Assembly: GCA_963710275.1 (NCBI GenBank)
Contig: CAVPZS010000005.1
Coordinates: 558,001-622,000, forward strand
Reading direction: 5' to 3'
Origin: Rhodoblastus sp963710275
GTDB lineage: Bacteria; Pseudomonadota; Alphaproteobacteria; Rhizobiales; Beijerinckiaceae
DNA: 64,000 nt
Shown: positions 1 to 7,775 of the stretch, piece after piece
How the letters are laid out: each line of letters begins with the position of its first letter
Numbering within the stretch: position 1 is the stretch's first letter
Program-made: the position numbers and the translations under genes
Notes under the pieces: generated by a model
Database searches by the model: none
Told to the model about the DNA's origin: nothing
What the model saw: only the letters and a program-made list of their open reading frames with translations

Positions 1-329
1 TCGCCCGACCTGACCTGGCCCATGAGCGCGGAGGTTACCGCGGCCATGCCGGTTGCGGTCGCCCGCGCCGCTTCGGCGCCTTCCAGCAAGGCCATGCGCT
101 GTTCGAACATGGCGACGGTCGGATTGCCGAAGCGGCTGTACTGAAAACCTTCGTCCTCGCCGGTAAATCGCCCTTCCGCGACTTCGGCGCTGTTGTAGAC
201 AAAGCCTTGGGTGAGAAACAGCGCTTCCGAGGTTTCGCCATAGCCGGAACGCATCACGCCGCCATGCACCATCCGCGTGCGCGGGCGCAGGGTCTTGGCG
301 TCGATGGCGGGGCGGTCATATGCGGACAT
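1..329 (-). CDS. metZ: O-succinylhomoserine sulfhydrylase, N-terminal part (runs off the window)
   Basis: This is a PLP-dependent enzyme of the cystathionine gamma-synthase family that forms homocysteine from O-succinylhomoserine and sulfide in methionine synthesis. Only the first roughly 109 residues are present; the rest lies before base 1. The start codon is ATG at 329-327 and the protein begins MSAYDRPAIDAKTLRPRTR. Diagnostic family segments are VHGG near residue 22, LTQGFVYNSAE, FQYSRFGNPTV and LLEGAEAARATATGMAAV. The active-site lysine lies outside the window. A SAM-II riboswitch lies directly upstream, which fits feedback control by S-adenosylmethionine, and dcd is divergent. I prefer metZ to metB or metC because of the N-terminal motifs and the riboswitch context. 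Confidence 0.9.
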   Translation of the reverse strand, partial: MSAYDRPAIDAKTLRPRTRMVHGGVMRSGYGETSEALFLTQGFVYNSAEVAEGRFTGEDEGFQYSRFGNPTVAMFEQRMALLEGAEAARATATGMAAVTSALMGQVRSG

Positions 330-673
330 AGGCGATCCTCGGGCGCCGAAGATCCTTTGCTCCCCGAAGGAGCAAAAGCGCCCGGCCGCTCAAAATTCTG
401 GGCAAGCCCGGCCTGTTTAGCGCGTTGATTTCATGTGGCGGCAAGCCGGCCGGCTCAAATGACCACGATTTCTTCTAGCGCCGCTCTGCCGCGCGGTCAA
501 CGCGCCTCTCCTTTCGCTGCTTGCGCTGGCGCAATTTGCGTCGATTTCCGGCAGCTTTTCTTGCAAGTGGACCGGAGAATGCTTCAAATTGGAAATCACC
601 GAAGGTAACATGAGCGCCCCGTTCGAGCCGATTCCGCCTCGGACCCCCGCGTTCAACTGAATGGAATCAGAAC
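330..673. other. Intergenic region between divergent metZ and dcd
   Basis: This stretch of about 340 bases holds the metZ leader with its SAM-II riboswitch (about 408-472, minus strand). Between riboswitch and start codon the metZ leader has a short hairpin with the arms TTTGCTCC and GGAGCAAA (about 356-375), possibly the expression platform. The remainder should contain promoters for both divergent genes, but I could not place them. I see no credible gene here; open frames on either strand look like chance reading of GC-rich sequence. Confidence 0.6.
408..472 (-). promoter_or_regulatory. SAM-II (metA-type, SAM_alpha) riboswitch upstream of metZ
   Basis: On the minus strand the leader contains the hallmarks of the alphaproteobacterial SAM-II pseudoknot. 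A first stem is formed by GTGG (from ATCGTGGTCATTTGAG) and CCAC (from TTGCCGCCACATG). The near-invariant loop GCCGGCCGGCTTGC lies between them, followed by AAATCAACGCGCTAAAC, whose GCTAAA tail is the usual 3' pseudoknot strand. It sits about 80-140 nt before the metZ start. SAM-II aptamers are known to precede metZ, metA and metX in this class and to reduce expression when S-adenosylmethionine is bound. Identification rests on remembered consensus; a covariance-model search was not possible. Confidence 0.85.
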
Positions 674-1702
674 ATGGCCTTCCGCATATGGCCGTCACAG
701 AGGATCCGGCAAGGCGTAGCCGACGGGGTGATTTCCGCATCCAGGCCGATCGAGGCTTCACAAATCCAGCCGGCAAGCCTGGATTTACGCTTGGGCGATT
801 GCGCGTACCGTGTACCCGCGAGTTTTTTGCCCGGCTGCGACAGGACGGTCAGCGAACGCCTGCAGAAACTCGCTACCCACAAGGTCGACCTTTCCAGGCC
901 GCAGGTGCTCGAACGCAATTGCGTCCACATCATCCCGCTGCTCGAACGCGTGAAACTCGCCCCTGGAATTAGCGCCCGCGCCAATCCGAAAAGCTCATCG
1001 GGCCGGCTCGATATTTTCGTTCGCCTGATCACGGATGGCGGCGCGGCTTTCGATGACATTCGGGACGGATACGAAGGTCCTCTGTTCGCTGAAGTCGTGC
1101 CAAGATCGTTTCCCGTCATCTGCGGCGTTGGCGCGACCCTGAGCCAGATCCGTTTTCGTGAACGCGTGGACGCGGACGCCCCTCCGCAAAGGACCATGGC
1201 CGTCTCGATCAATCTGGAGCCTGCGGGGCCGGACAATATCGTGGCGTTTCGGGCGCGGCGAACCTCGGGCCTGATCGATCTCAGCCGGGTCGGCGCCTAT
1301 CGTCGTTCGGAGTTCTGGGAGCCGATCACACTTGAAGCGGGCCAGCGGGAAATGGTCCTCGATCCCGACGAATTTTACATCATGGCCTCACTGGAAGACA
1401 TCACCGTGAATGCCGGGGAAGCGTCGGAAATGATTGCTTATGATACATCGGTGGGTGAAGTGCGTGTCCATTACGCCGGTTTTCTCGATCCCGGATTCGG
1501 CCTGCCCAGCTTGAGCAAATCGGGGAGCAAGGTCGTGCTTGAAGTGAGATGCCATGATGTTCCCTTCATCCTCGAGCACGGACAGCGAGTGGGGACGCTG
1601 CTTTTCGAACAAATGACTGAGCGGCCAGATATACTTTATGGGGAATTGATTCAATCGAACTATCAGGGACAGGGACTTAAGCTGTCCAAGCATTTCATTT
1701 AG
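674..1702 (+). CDS. dcd: 2'-deoxycytidine 5'-triphosphate deaminase
   Basis: This enzyme deaminates dCTP to dUTP, supplying the precursor of dTMP. At 342 residues it is the long alphaproteobacterial form rather than the roughly 190-residue E. coli form and appears to hold two dUTPase-like halves. The first half contains IQPASLDLRLG (about residues 31-41) and ARANPKSSSGRLDIFVRLI (about 103-121). The second half contains DPGFG and LEVRCHDVPFILEHGQRVG near the C-terminus. ATG at 674 lies after a purine-rich stretch (GGAATCAGAAC). It is divergent from metZ, a pairing common in Rhizobiales. No frame disruption was seen. Confidence 0.9.
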   Translation: MAFRIWPSQRIRQGVADGVISASRPIEASQIQPASLDLRLGDCAYRVPASFLPGCDRTVSERLQKLATHKVDLSRPQVLERNCVHIIPLLERVKLAPGISARANPKSSSGRLDIFVRLITDGGAAFDDIRDGYEGPLFAEVVPRSFPVICGVGATLSQIRFRERVDADAPPQRTMAVSINLEPAGPDNIVAFRARRTSGLIDLSRVGAYRRSEFWEPITLEAGQREMVLDPDEFYIMASLEDITVNAGEASEMIAYDTSVGEVRVHYAGFLDPGFGLPSLSKSGSKVVLEVRCHDVPFILEHGQRVGTLLFEQMTERPDILYGELIQSNYQGQGLKLSKHFI

Positions 1703-2055
1703 TCCGCGCCGAAAGTGAAAATAATTTTGCGGTGTCGCGCTGACCTGCGAGCGACGCTCTCCCGCGCCAACGCCTCGGCGTATGAAAAACGCGTAACGCA
1801 TTCCGTGCGTCAAGTACAGTTGCCAAGCGTGTGCCAATTTATATTGGTGACGTATCGTAACAAGTAAACGATTTCACCAAAATTATCGTTCGATAACGCC
1901 CTATTAACTCGATTAATATTACAAAAAATCAGCTGGTTACAAAAAAATGGCGACGATTTGGCGATGGCGATGGAATTTAGGCAGCCTCTCATCAGCCGCC
2001 CGAAGGCTCATTGCTGGCTGGACGATTTTTCCATTATCGTTTGGAGTTCATGTTC
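1703..2055. other. AT-rich intergenic region before the first chemoreceptor
   Basis: This region of about 350 bases is clearly richer in A and T than its surroundings, especially 1830-1960. It contains a perfect 6-bp inverted repeat with a 2-base spacer, TTATCG-TT-CGATAA, at 1883-1896, which could be an operator. Promoter elements for the receptor gene at 2056 should lie here, but I found no convincing -35/-10 pair. No tRNA, terminator or gene was recognised. Confidence 0.45.
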
Positions 2056-3969
2056 ATGACGGCAAAGATCGCGACGTCCCGCGCTGCCCAGCCTTCCACG
2101 TCGTGGCGCGATTGGTCCATTTTGACGGGCGTCAAAATCATCGTCGCAGCCTCCTTTACGATGCTTTTTTTCGCGCTGGGATACGGGACTTATGTCACCC
2201 GCGAGGAGATGCTCGCCCAGAAGCGCGCCGAGATCGAGAGCGTCGTCCAGACAGCCGGAACGATTGTGCGCGGCTACGTCGATCGCGCCGCTTCGGGCCA
2301 GATCACGGCCGAAGAGGCCAAGGCTGGGGCTTTGCGGGCGATCGCCGACATCAAGTTTGACCGCTCCAATTACGCCTTCGTGTTCACCTATGACTCCGAG
2401 ATGATCTATCACCCCAACAAGAAGTTGCAGGGCCGGAGCCTTCTGAACGACGCCGATCCGGCCATCAGCGCTTTTGCGAGGGAAATCAGCCGCGCCGCGA
2501 AGGAGGGAGGCGGTTTCGCCTTCTACAATTTCGCCAAGCCGGGCGAGAGCGCCCCGACGCGCAAGTTCTCCTATATTTATGACGTCCCGGAATGGGGCTG
2601 GGCGATCGGGGCGGGGCTTTGGGTCGACGACGTCGATAAAACCCTGCTCGGCGTTGGCGAACACCTTGCCGTCGGCCTGGTTCCGATGGCGGTCGTCCTG
2701 TTGGCTCTGGTGCTGGTGATGACGCGCAACATCAACGGGCTTTTGAACAGCCTCGCGGCGCGGATGATGGCGATCGCCGGGGGTGATCTCGCTGTCGATA
2801 TCGAGGGCGGCGAGCGTTCGGATGAGATCGGCGCGATGGCCCGCGCGCTTGAGATTTTCAAGACGACGGCGATCGAGAAGCAGCGGATGACGCGCGCGCG
2901 GGAGGCTGAGCAACGGGAGCGCGAGGCGTCCGACCGCGCGGCTGCGGAGACGCACGAAGCCGAGACCCAGGTGCAGGCGGAGGCGCGGCGGATGGCCGAG
3001 CAGCGCGCGATCGAGAACGAGCGCGACATCGTCATGTCCTCGATCGGCGCCGGCCTCGCCCGCCTTGCCGCCCATGACCTGACCTTCCGCCTGACCGCCC
3101 GCCTGCCCGAGGCCTACGCCAAGCTGCAGGCGGATTTCAACCTCGCCGCGAGCGAGCTCGAACAGGCGATGGCCAGGGTGGTCGAGGGCGCTCACGCCAT
3201 CGGCGCGATGAGCGGCGAGATCGCCGGCGGGGCGGACGACCTCGCCCAGCGCACGGAACACCAGGCGGCGACGATCGAGGAGACCGCCGCGGCGATGGAG
3301 GAGCTGACCGCCACCGTGCGCAACAGCGCCGAAGGCGCCAGCCGCGCCGCCGAAATCGTGCGCCGCACCATGGGCGACGCCGAGCAGAGCGGCGTGGTGA
3401 TGGGCGAGGCGGTGGCGGCGATGGGCGGCATCGCCAGATCGTCGCACGACATCGGCAAGGTGGTCGATCTGATCGAGGAAATCGCCTTCCAGACCAATCT
3501 GCTGGCGCTCAACGCCAGCGTCGAGGCGGCGCGCGCCGGCGAGGCCGGCCGCGGCTTCGCCGTGGTCGCGGCGGAAGTGCGGGCGCTTTCGGGACGCTCG
3601 GCGGAAGCGGCTAAGGAGATCAATGGCCTGATTTCCTCGTCTTCGGCGCAGGTCGAGCAGGGCGTGGCGCTGGTCGGGCGCACGGGCGGCGCGCTGGAGC
3701 GGATGATCGGCCAGGTGCAGGAGATCAACACGCTGATCGCCGACATGGCCACGGCGTCGCGCGAACAGGCGATCACGCTGACGGAGGTCGGCAAGGCGGT
3801 CGCGAGCCTGGACCAGACCACGCAGAAGAACGCAGGCTTGGTCGAAGAGACCTCGGTCGCCACGCAGACCCTCAGCGCCAAGGGCGACGAACTTCTCGCC
3901 CTCGTCGGCGCCTTCACCATAGGCAGTGGCCGCCGCCCCGGCGCCGGGCGAAGCCATCGCGCAGCCTGA
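2056..3969 (+). CDS. Methyl-accepting chemotaxis protein with periplasmic single Cache domain
   Basis: This is a membrane chemoreceptor of about 637 residues. Its order is a first membrane segment (about residues 20-38), an extracytoplasmic single Cache domain (about 40-185) containing YAFVFTYDSEMIYHPNKKL and PEWGWAIGAGLWVDD, a second membrane segment (VGLVPMAVVLLALVLVM), HAMP, a long helical linker, and the MCP signalling domain with hairpin tip FQTNLLALNASVEAARAG. ATG at 2056 is preferred because GGAG lies nine bases upstream; ATG at 2050 is possible. No CheR-binding pentapeptide is present at the C-terminus. The Cache type is typical of small organic acid sensors, but the ligand is unknown. 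It converges on the chemotaxis operon. Confidence 0.9.
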   Translation: MTAKIATSRAAQPSTSWRDWSILTGVKIIVAASFTMLFFALGYGTYVTREEMLAQKRAEIESVVQTAGTIVRGYVDRAASGQITAEEAKAGALRAIADIKFDRSNYAFVFTYDSEMIYHPNKKLQGRSLLNDADPAISAFAREISRAAKEGGGFAFYNFAKPGESAPTRKFSYIYDVPEWGWAIGAGLWVDDVDKTLLGVGEHLAVGLVPMAVVLLALVLVMTRNINGLLNSLAARMMAIAGGDLAVDIEGGERSDEIGAMARALEIFKTTAIEKQRMTRAREAEQREREASDRAAAETHEAETQVQAEARRMAEQRAIENERDIVMSSIGAGLARLAAHDLTFRLTARLPEAYAKLQADFNLAASELEQAMARVVEGAHAIGAMSGEIAGGADDLAQRTEHQAATIEETAAAMEELTATVRNSAEGASRAAEIVRRTMGDAEQSGVVMGEAVAAMGGIARSSHDIGKVVDLIEEIAFQTNLLALNASVEAARAGEAGRGFAVVAAEVRALSGRSAEAAKEINGLISSSSAQVEQGVALVGRTGGALERMIGQVQEINTLIADMATASREQAITLTEVGKAVASLDQTTQKNAGLVEETSVATQTLSAKGDELLALVGAFTIGSGRRPGAGRSHRAA

Positions 3970-4025
3970 GTGCGCGCCAGCGACGACAAAAGCCCCGCTT
4001 GGCGGACCGCTTGATTCGCTGATTA

Positions 4026-4418
4026 CTACAGATCGCAAAAGCTGTCGAAATGGGTTTCGGCCTGGGAATGTTGATGTGGCGCGACGATTTCGCCGCTGCC
4101 CAGCCATACGGCGAGTTCGTGAAGCCCGATCGACGCGGCCGCCTTTTCGGCGTCGACAGCCCACGCGCTGGTCGCCTGACGCGCGATAATGTCCAAAAAT
4201 TCGGTCAAGGCTGAAATTTCCTGCACGCTCCGATCGAGTTCCTGGACATCGCTGATGATCGACGCGACGGGCACATTGGGATTTCCGGCCATCTCGCCGA
4301 TGGCGGCTTCGACCCGGAGCAGCCGCGCCCCAACGCATACCAGGGATTCCGTCACGCGCCCGAGCGCTGCTGCGATCGGAATCGCGGGCCTGGCCGTCGT
4401 CTTTGGTTTCCGCGCCAT
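4026..4418 (-). CDS. CheT-like small chemotaxis protein (candidate CheY~P phosphatase)
   Basis: This is a 130-residue, mostly helical protein encoded by the last gene of the chemotaxis operon, 25 bases after cheD. The central helix reads DVQELDRSVQEISALTEF (from about residue 67) and contains D-R-S-V-Q, the DxxxQ pattern that supplies the acid and amide residues in CheZ and CheX phosphatases. In Sinorhizobium meliloti the gene after cheD is cheT, whose product has a DxxxQ helix and accelerates CheY1~P decay. Position, size and motif all match. I did not recognise overall homology by eye, so the assignment rests on synteny and motif. Confidence 0.6.
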   Translation of the reverse strand: MARKPKTTARPAIPIAAALGRVTESLVCVGARLLRVEAAIGEMAGNPNVPVASIISDVQELDRSVQEISALTEFLDIIARQATSAWAVDAEKAAASIGLHELAVWLGSGEIVAPHQHSQAETHFDSFCDL

Positions 4419-4443
4419 GGGACCAGCCTCGCTTTCGGTGACT

Positions 4444-4989
4444 TCAGAACAGCTCGAACGCGCCCGCGACGCGCCCGGCGGAGGCTTTTTCGACTTCCCC
4501 TTTGACGAACCTGAGGTCGGTCGTCACATACATTTGCCGCGCACGGCCCGAGAAGGGCCAAAACTGCAGGCGTCGCGCCCGATCGCCTCCGACATCCTTG
4601 CCGACCAGCCTGATCCCGTCGCGCTGCAGGAAATTTTCCGCGAATTCCGCGTTTTGCCTACCGATATCGGAAAGGCCGCGCACCATTCGGGCGCCGCCGA
4701 ACAGCTTCGCCTGCAAGCGGTCCCGACGAGCGCCCAGCCGCATCAAGTCGTTGACGAGCAGCTCCATCAAGTGGACGCCGTATTGATCTCTTTCGAGCGA
4801 GCGGCTTCCCGCGATCTCGCCCGGAAGGAGGAAATGGTTCATTCCACCCACTTCCGCGTGGGGATCATGGAGGCATGCCGCCACGCAGGAGCCGAGAATC
4901 GTCGCATAGACCTTTCCGGGCGCGCCGCTGACCGCGTGTTCGCCCTGAATGATGTGCGTCGCCGGCTCATGCGCGGAGCTAAAGCTCAT
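4444..4989 (-). CDS. cheD: Chemoreceptor glutamine deamidase CheD
   Basis: CheD hydrolyses selected glutamines of chemoreceptors to glutamates, creating methylation sites, and in some species docks with CheC. The product has 181 residues. The catalytic cysteine motif is in TILGSCVAACLHD (Cys about 33) and the catalytic histidine in GGMNHFLLP (His about 51). Further family segments are YGVHLMELLVNDL, AKLFGGARM and IGRQNAEFAENFL. The start codon overlaps the cheY2 stop (shared 4986-4989, ATGA), indicating translational coupling. The C-terminal tail after about residue 150 is variable. No frame problem was seen. Confidence 0.93.
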   Translation of the reverse strand: MSFSSAHEPATHIIQGEHAVSGAPGKVYATILGSCVAACLHDPHAEVGGMNHFLLPGEIAGSRSLERDQYGVHLMELLVNDLMRLGARRDRLQAKLFGGARMVRGLSDIGRQNAEFAENFLQRDGIRLVGKDVGGDRARRLQFWPFSGRARQMYVTTDLRFVKGEVEKASAGRVAGAFELF

Positions 4990-5378
4990 TGAAGCCGTCC
5001 GACCACCGATTCAATGGCGCGCTTCATCGATTCGACCGTGAAAGGCTTCGCGACGTAGTTGTTGAGCTGGAAAGCGCGGCCGCGCTCGATCAAGGTCTTG
5101 TCGGCGCTGCCGGTGACGAGAATGAAGCCGATCCTGCTGGTCGGCTTGTTTTCTCTCAGACGCTTCAGCAGGGCAAGGCCGTCGAGGCCGGGCATATGCA
5201 TGTCCGATATGACCAGATGCGCGGGGCGGATGATCAGTTCCTTCAATGCCTGCGCGCCGTCCTTGGCGATCGCGACATTCTTGATGCCCATCTGTTCGAG
5301 CGCGTCGATAATGAGAGCGCGACTGACAGCCGTATCGTCGACCACCATGATTTCAAGTTTTTCGGCCAGTGAAGCCAT
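4986..5378 (-). CDS. cheY2: Chemotaxis response regulator CheY2 (motor-type)
   Basis: This is a single-domain receiver of 130 residues. It has the acidic pair Asp14-Asp15 in VVDDTAVSR, the phosphoacceptor Asp59 in VISDMHMPGLDG, Thr in ILVTGSA and the conserved Lys in VAKPFT. It lies between cheB and cheD, the position of S. meliloti cheY2, whose product binds the flagellar motor; the opening MASLAEKLEIMVVDD also resembles that protein. The other receiver of the operon (10000-10366) is in the CheY1 phosphate-sink position. The start is one base after the cheB stop, so the two are probably co-translated. Confidence 0.9.
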   Translation of the reverse strand: MASLAEKLEIMVVDDTAVSRALIIDALEQMGIKNVAIAKDGAQALKELIIRPAHLVISDMHMPGLDGLALLKRLRENKPTSRIGFILVTGSADKTLIERGRAFQLNNYVAKPFTVESMKRAIESVVGRLQ

Positions 5379-5379
5379 G

Positions 5380-6411
5380 TTATCGGCCTTCCTTTGTTGT
5401 CAGCGCAAGAATTCGCTTGCCAATGTCGTGTACCGACGCCTCTTCTTCCACGGCCCCACATTGGAATGCCGCTTTGGGCATCCCATAAACCACGCAAGTC
5501 GCTTCATTCTGTCCAATCGTCCTTGCGCCAGCCTGTCTCATCGCCAGCAGCCCCGACGCGCCGTCCCGGCCCATGCCGGTGAGAATGATGCCGACCGCCT
5601 CGGCGCCGAACGATCTTGCGACCGAATCAAACAGCACATCGACGGAGGGGCGGTGGCCATTGACCGGATCGCCGCTGCGCAGCCGGCATTTAGGACGCCC
5701 TGAAAAGGCGGCCTCGAGATGGGCGACGCCGCCGGGAGCGACATAGACGTTTCCCTGGACGAGGATGGCCCCGTCAACGGCCTCCTGCACGCGTGCTTCG
5801 GTGAGTCCGTCGAGGCGATGCGCGAATGATCGTGTGAAGGCCGCTGGCATGTGGACCGTGACCAGCGTCGGCGGACAGTTGGCCGGATATTGGGCGATGA
5901 TGGCGATCAGGGATTCGACGCAACCCGTGGAGGCGCCGATCGCGACGATCTTGCCGTCCCAATGATAGGCAGGCGCCGCTCTTTCGCGGCGCAATGCCGT
6001 GAACGAGGTCCGGTTTGCAACACGCGCTCCCGCCGCCGCCATGATGGTGGCTGGCAGGGCGTCAAATGCGTTTGGATGGTCGATGGAGGGCTTGCCCACG
6101 CAACAGACTGCGCCAAGCTCCATTGCCTTGATCGCGGCCGAAGCGCCCCTTGCGGTCAAGGTCGACACCATGACGACCGGAAGCGGCCGCAAACGCATGA
6201 CCTTTTCGAGAAAGGCGAGCCCATCCATCTTGGGCATCTCGACATCCAGCGTCATCACGTCGGGGTTGAGCGCCTTGACCGCTTCGCGGGCCTCCAGCGG
6301 ATCGGCCGCCAAGCCGACCACTTCGATGGCCGGATCGCGCGACAATGTGGACGCGATGACCGCGCGCATCGTGGCTGAATCGTCGACGACGAGGACGCGA
6401 ACGGGTTTCAT
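5380..6411 (-). CDS. cheB: Protein-glutamate methylesterase CheB
   Basis: CheB removes methyl groups from receptor glutamates after phosphorylation by CheA. The product has 343 residues: receiver domain (about 1-120; Asp10-Asp11, phosphoacceptor Asp56 in VMTLDVEMPKMDG) and methylesterase domain (about 155-343). The catalytic triad is visible as Ser in IGASTGCVES, His in TVHMPAAFTRSFAHRL and Asp in GMGRDGASGL. The motif reads GASTGC where many homologues have GASTGG, a minor variation. The true start is ATG at 6411, overlapping the cheR stop by four bases; a longer upstream extension in the same frame only reads antisense through cheR. Confidence 0.95.
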   Translation of the reverse strand: MKPVRVLVVDDSATMRAVIASTLSRDPAIEVVGLAADPLEAREAVKALNPDVMTLDVEMPKMDGLAFLEKVMRLRPLPVVMVSTLTARGASAAIKAMELGAVCCVGKPSIDHPNAFDALPATIMAAAGARVANRTSFTALRRERAAPAYHWDGKIVAIGASTGCVESLIAIIAQYPANCPPTLVTVHMPAAFTRSFAHRLDGLTEARVQEAVDGAILVQGNVYVAPGGVAHLEAAFSGRPKCRLRSGDPVNGHRPSVDVLFDSVARSFGAEAVGIILTGMGRDGASGLLAMRQAGARTIGQNEATCVVYGMPKAAFQCGAVEEEASVHDIGKRILALTTKEGR

Positions 6412-7307
6412 GCGGCGCTCATGGCGTTTCGGAGATAAGCGGTCACGCCGGCGCCGTCGAAACAGGCGCTTGCCGGTCCGTTGACGCGTTCCGAATGGCC
6501 GACATAAAGCCGCCCTCCCGGGACCAGTTTCTTCGCGAATTTGGCCCACAGCACGTTCTGGGTCTTTTCGTCGAAATAAATCACCACGTTGCGACAAAAA
6601 ATCACATGGAATTGGCCACGCATCGGCCATTCCGAATTCAGGTTGAGCTGGCGAAACGCGACGAGGGCGCGCAAGTCTTCCGCTGCGCGGCATTGCCGCG
6701 CGCCATCCGAAGTGAAGGGTTCGAAACAGCGAGTCTTCAGGCTCGTCGGGACGTCCGACATCGCGGCGTCGGGATAGACGCCGTTTCGGCCGAAGGCGAT
6801 GACCCGCGGGTCGATGTCGGTCGCCAATATCCTTATGTCCAAATTCGCGGCGCGAGGTTCGACGGCAAGAATCGTCATTGCGATCGAATAAGGCTCCTCG
6901 CCGGTCGAGCAGCCGGCCGACCAGATCCTGACTTTTTCTCCCTGGCGCGCGCGCGTCATCAGCGCCGGCAGAACCTGCTTCTCCAGTTGATCGAAATGGT
7001 GCATTTCGCGGAAGAATTTGGTGACGTTGGTCGTCAGGGCGGACAGCATTTCCTGCCGTTCCTCGCCGAACTCGTCTGCGCGGAGCAATTCGCAATAGTC
7101 TTTGAAACTCTCCAGATTGAGCGCGCGCAATCGCTTCACCAGCCGTGAATAGACGAGAGTGGATTTCGATTCGGCCAGATGGATTCGCGCGTCGTCGTAA
7201 ATCATCGACGCGATCTCTCGGAAGTCACGGTCGGTGAAGGCGTAGTCCCGCCCCACCGAAGCGTCGCGGCCGCGATCGAACGATGATCTTGCCTGGGTCG
7301 GCGTCAC
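6408..7307 (-). CDS. cheR: Chemotaxis protein methyltransferase CheR
   Basis: CheR transfers a methyl group from S-adenosylmethionine to receptor glutamates. The protein has 299 residues. The N-terminal helical domain (about 25-90) contains YSRLVKRLRAL. The SAM-binding domain contains VRIWSAGCSTGEEPYSIAMT, LATDIDPRVIAFGRNGVY and VIFCRNVVIYFDEKTQ. It is coupled by four-base stop/start overlaps both to cheW upstream (7304-7307) and cheB downstream (6408-6411). The first receptor of this operon ends in DWQEF, a CheR-docking pentapeptide, so methylation-based adaptation is probably active on it. Confidence 0.95.
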   Translation of the reverse strand: MTPTQARSSFDRGRDASVGRDYAFTDRDFREIASMIYDDARIHLAESKSTLVYSRLVKRLRALNLESFKDYCELLRADEFGEERQEMLSALTTNVTKFFREMHHFDQLEKQVLPALMTRARQGEKVRIWSAGCSTGEEPYSIAMTILAVEPRAANLDIRILATDIDPRVIAFGRNGVYPDAAMSDVPTSLKTRCFEPFTSDGARQCRAAEDLRALVAFRQLNLNSEWPMRGQFHVIFCRNVVIYFDEKTQNVLWAKFAKKLVPGGRLYVGHSERVNGPASACFDGAGVTAYLRNAMSAA

Positions 7308-7771
7308 GCGGCTTCCCCCATTTGCGCCGGCATGACGCTGTCGAGTCTGACGAGGCCGATCATTCTCGCGTCAAGCGCCAGCATGCCCTGGACGAACGCC
7401 TTCACGGCGTCGGAGGCGACGTCGGGCGTCGGCTGGATCCGGTCGTTTGACTGGGTGAGAATGTCGGAAACCGCATCGACCAGCAGGCCGACGAGCCTTC
7501 CCCCCACCTGTACGACGATAATGACCTGGCGCGCGGTCACGTTGATCGGCGGAAAACCCAGCCGCTCCGCGAGATCGATGATCGGCAGGACGGCGCCGCG
7601 CAGGTTGATGACGCCCCGCACAAAACTTGGCGCGTGAGGCAGGGCGGTCGCGGGTGTCCAGCCCCTTATTTCGCGGACCGACATGATGTCGATCGCGAAT
7701 TCCTGGGCGCCCAGCCGGAAGACGATATATTCACTTTCTTCGCCCTTGAGTTCGGATATTGACGCGGACAT
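7304..7771 (-). CDS. cheW: Chemotaxis coupling protein CheW
   Basis: CheW is the scaffold connecting receptors to CheA. The 155-residue protein is a single CheW domain of two SH3-like subdomains. Recognisable segments are YIVFRLGAQEFAIDIMSVRE, PSFVRGVINLRGAVLPIIDL (the conserved NLRG turn) and LVDAVSDILTQ. It starts four bases after the cheA stop and its stop overlaps the cheR start, so it is in the middle of a tightly packed operon. Length and motifs are ordinary for the family. Confidence 0.95.
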   Translation of the reverse strand: MSASISELKGEESEYIVFRLGAQEFAIDIMSVREIRGWTPATALPHAPSFVRGVINLRGAVLPIIDLAERLGFPPINVTARQVIIVVQVGGRLVGLLVDAVSDILTQSNDRIQPTPDVASDAVKAFVQGMLALDARMIGLVRLDSVMPAQMGEAA

Positions 7772-7775
7772 GGGC

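Noticed and set aside
2008..4338. 776-codon open frame on the minus strand
   Set aside because: It is antisense to the membrane chemoreceptor; the product is Arg/Ala/Gly-rich with no domain, a usual shadow of GC-rich coding sequence.
6412..7095. In-frame upstream extension of cheB
   Set aside because: It reads antisense-frame sequence of cheR on the same strand; the real CheB begins at ATG 6411, which overlaps the cheR stop.
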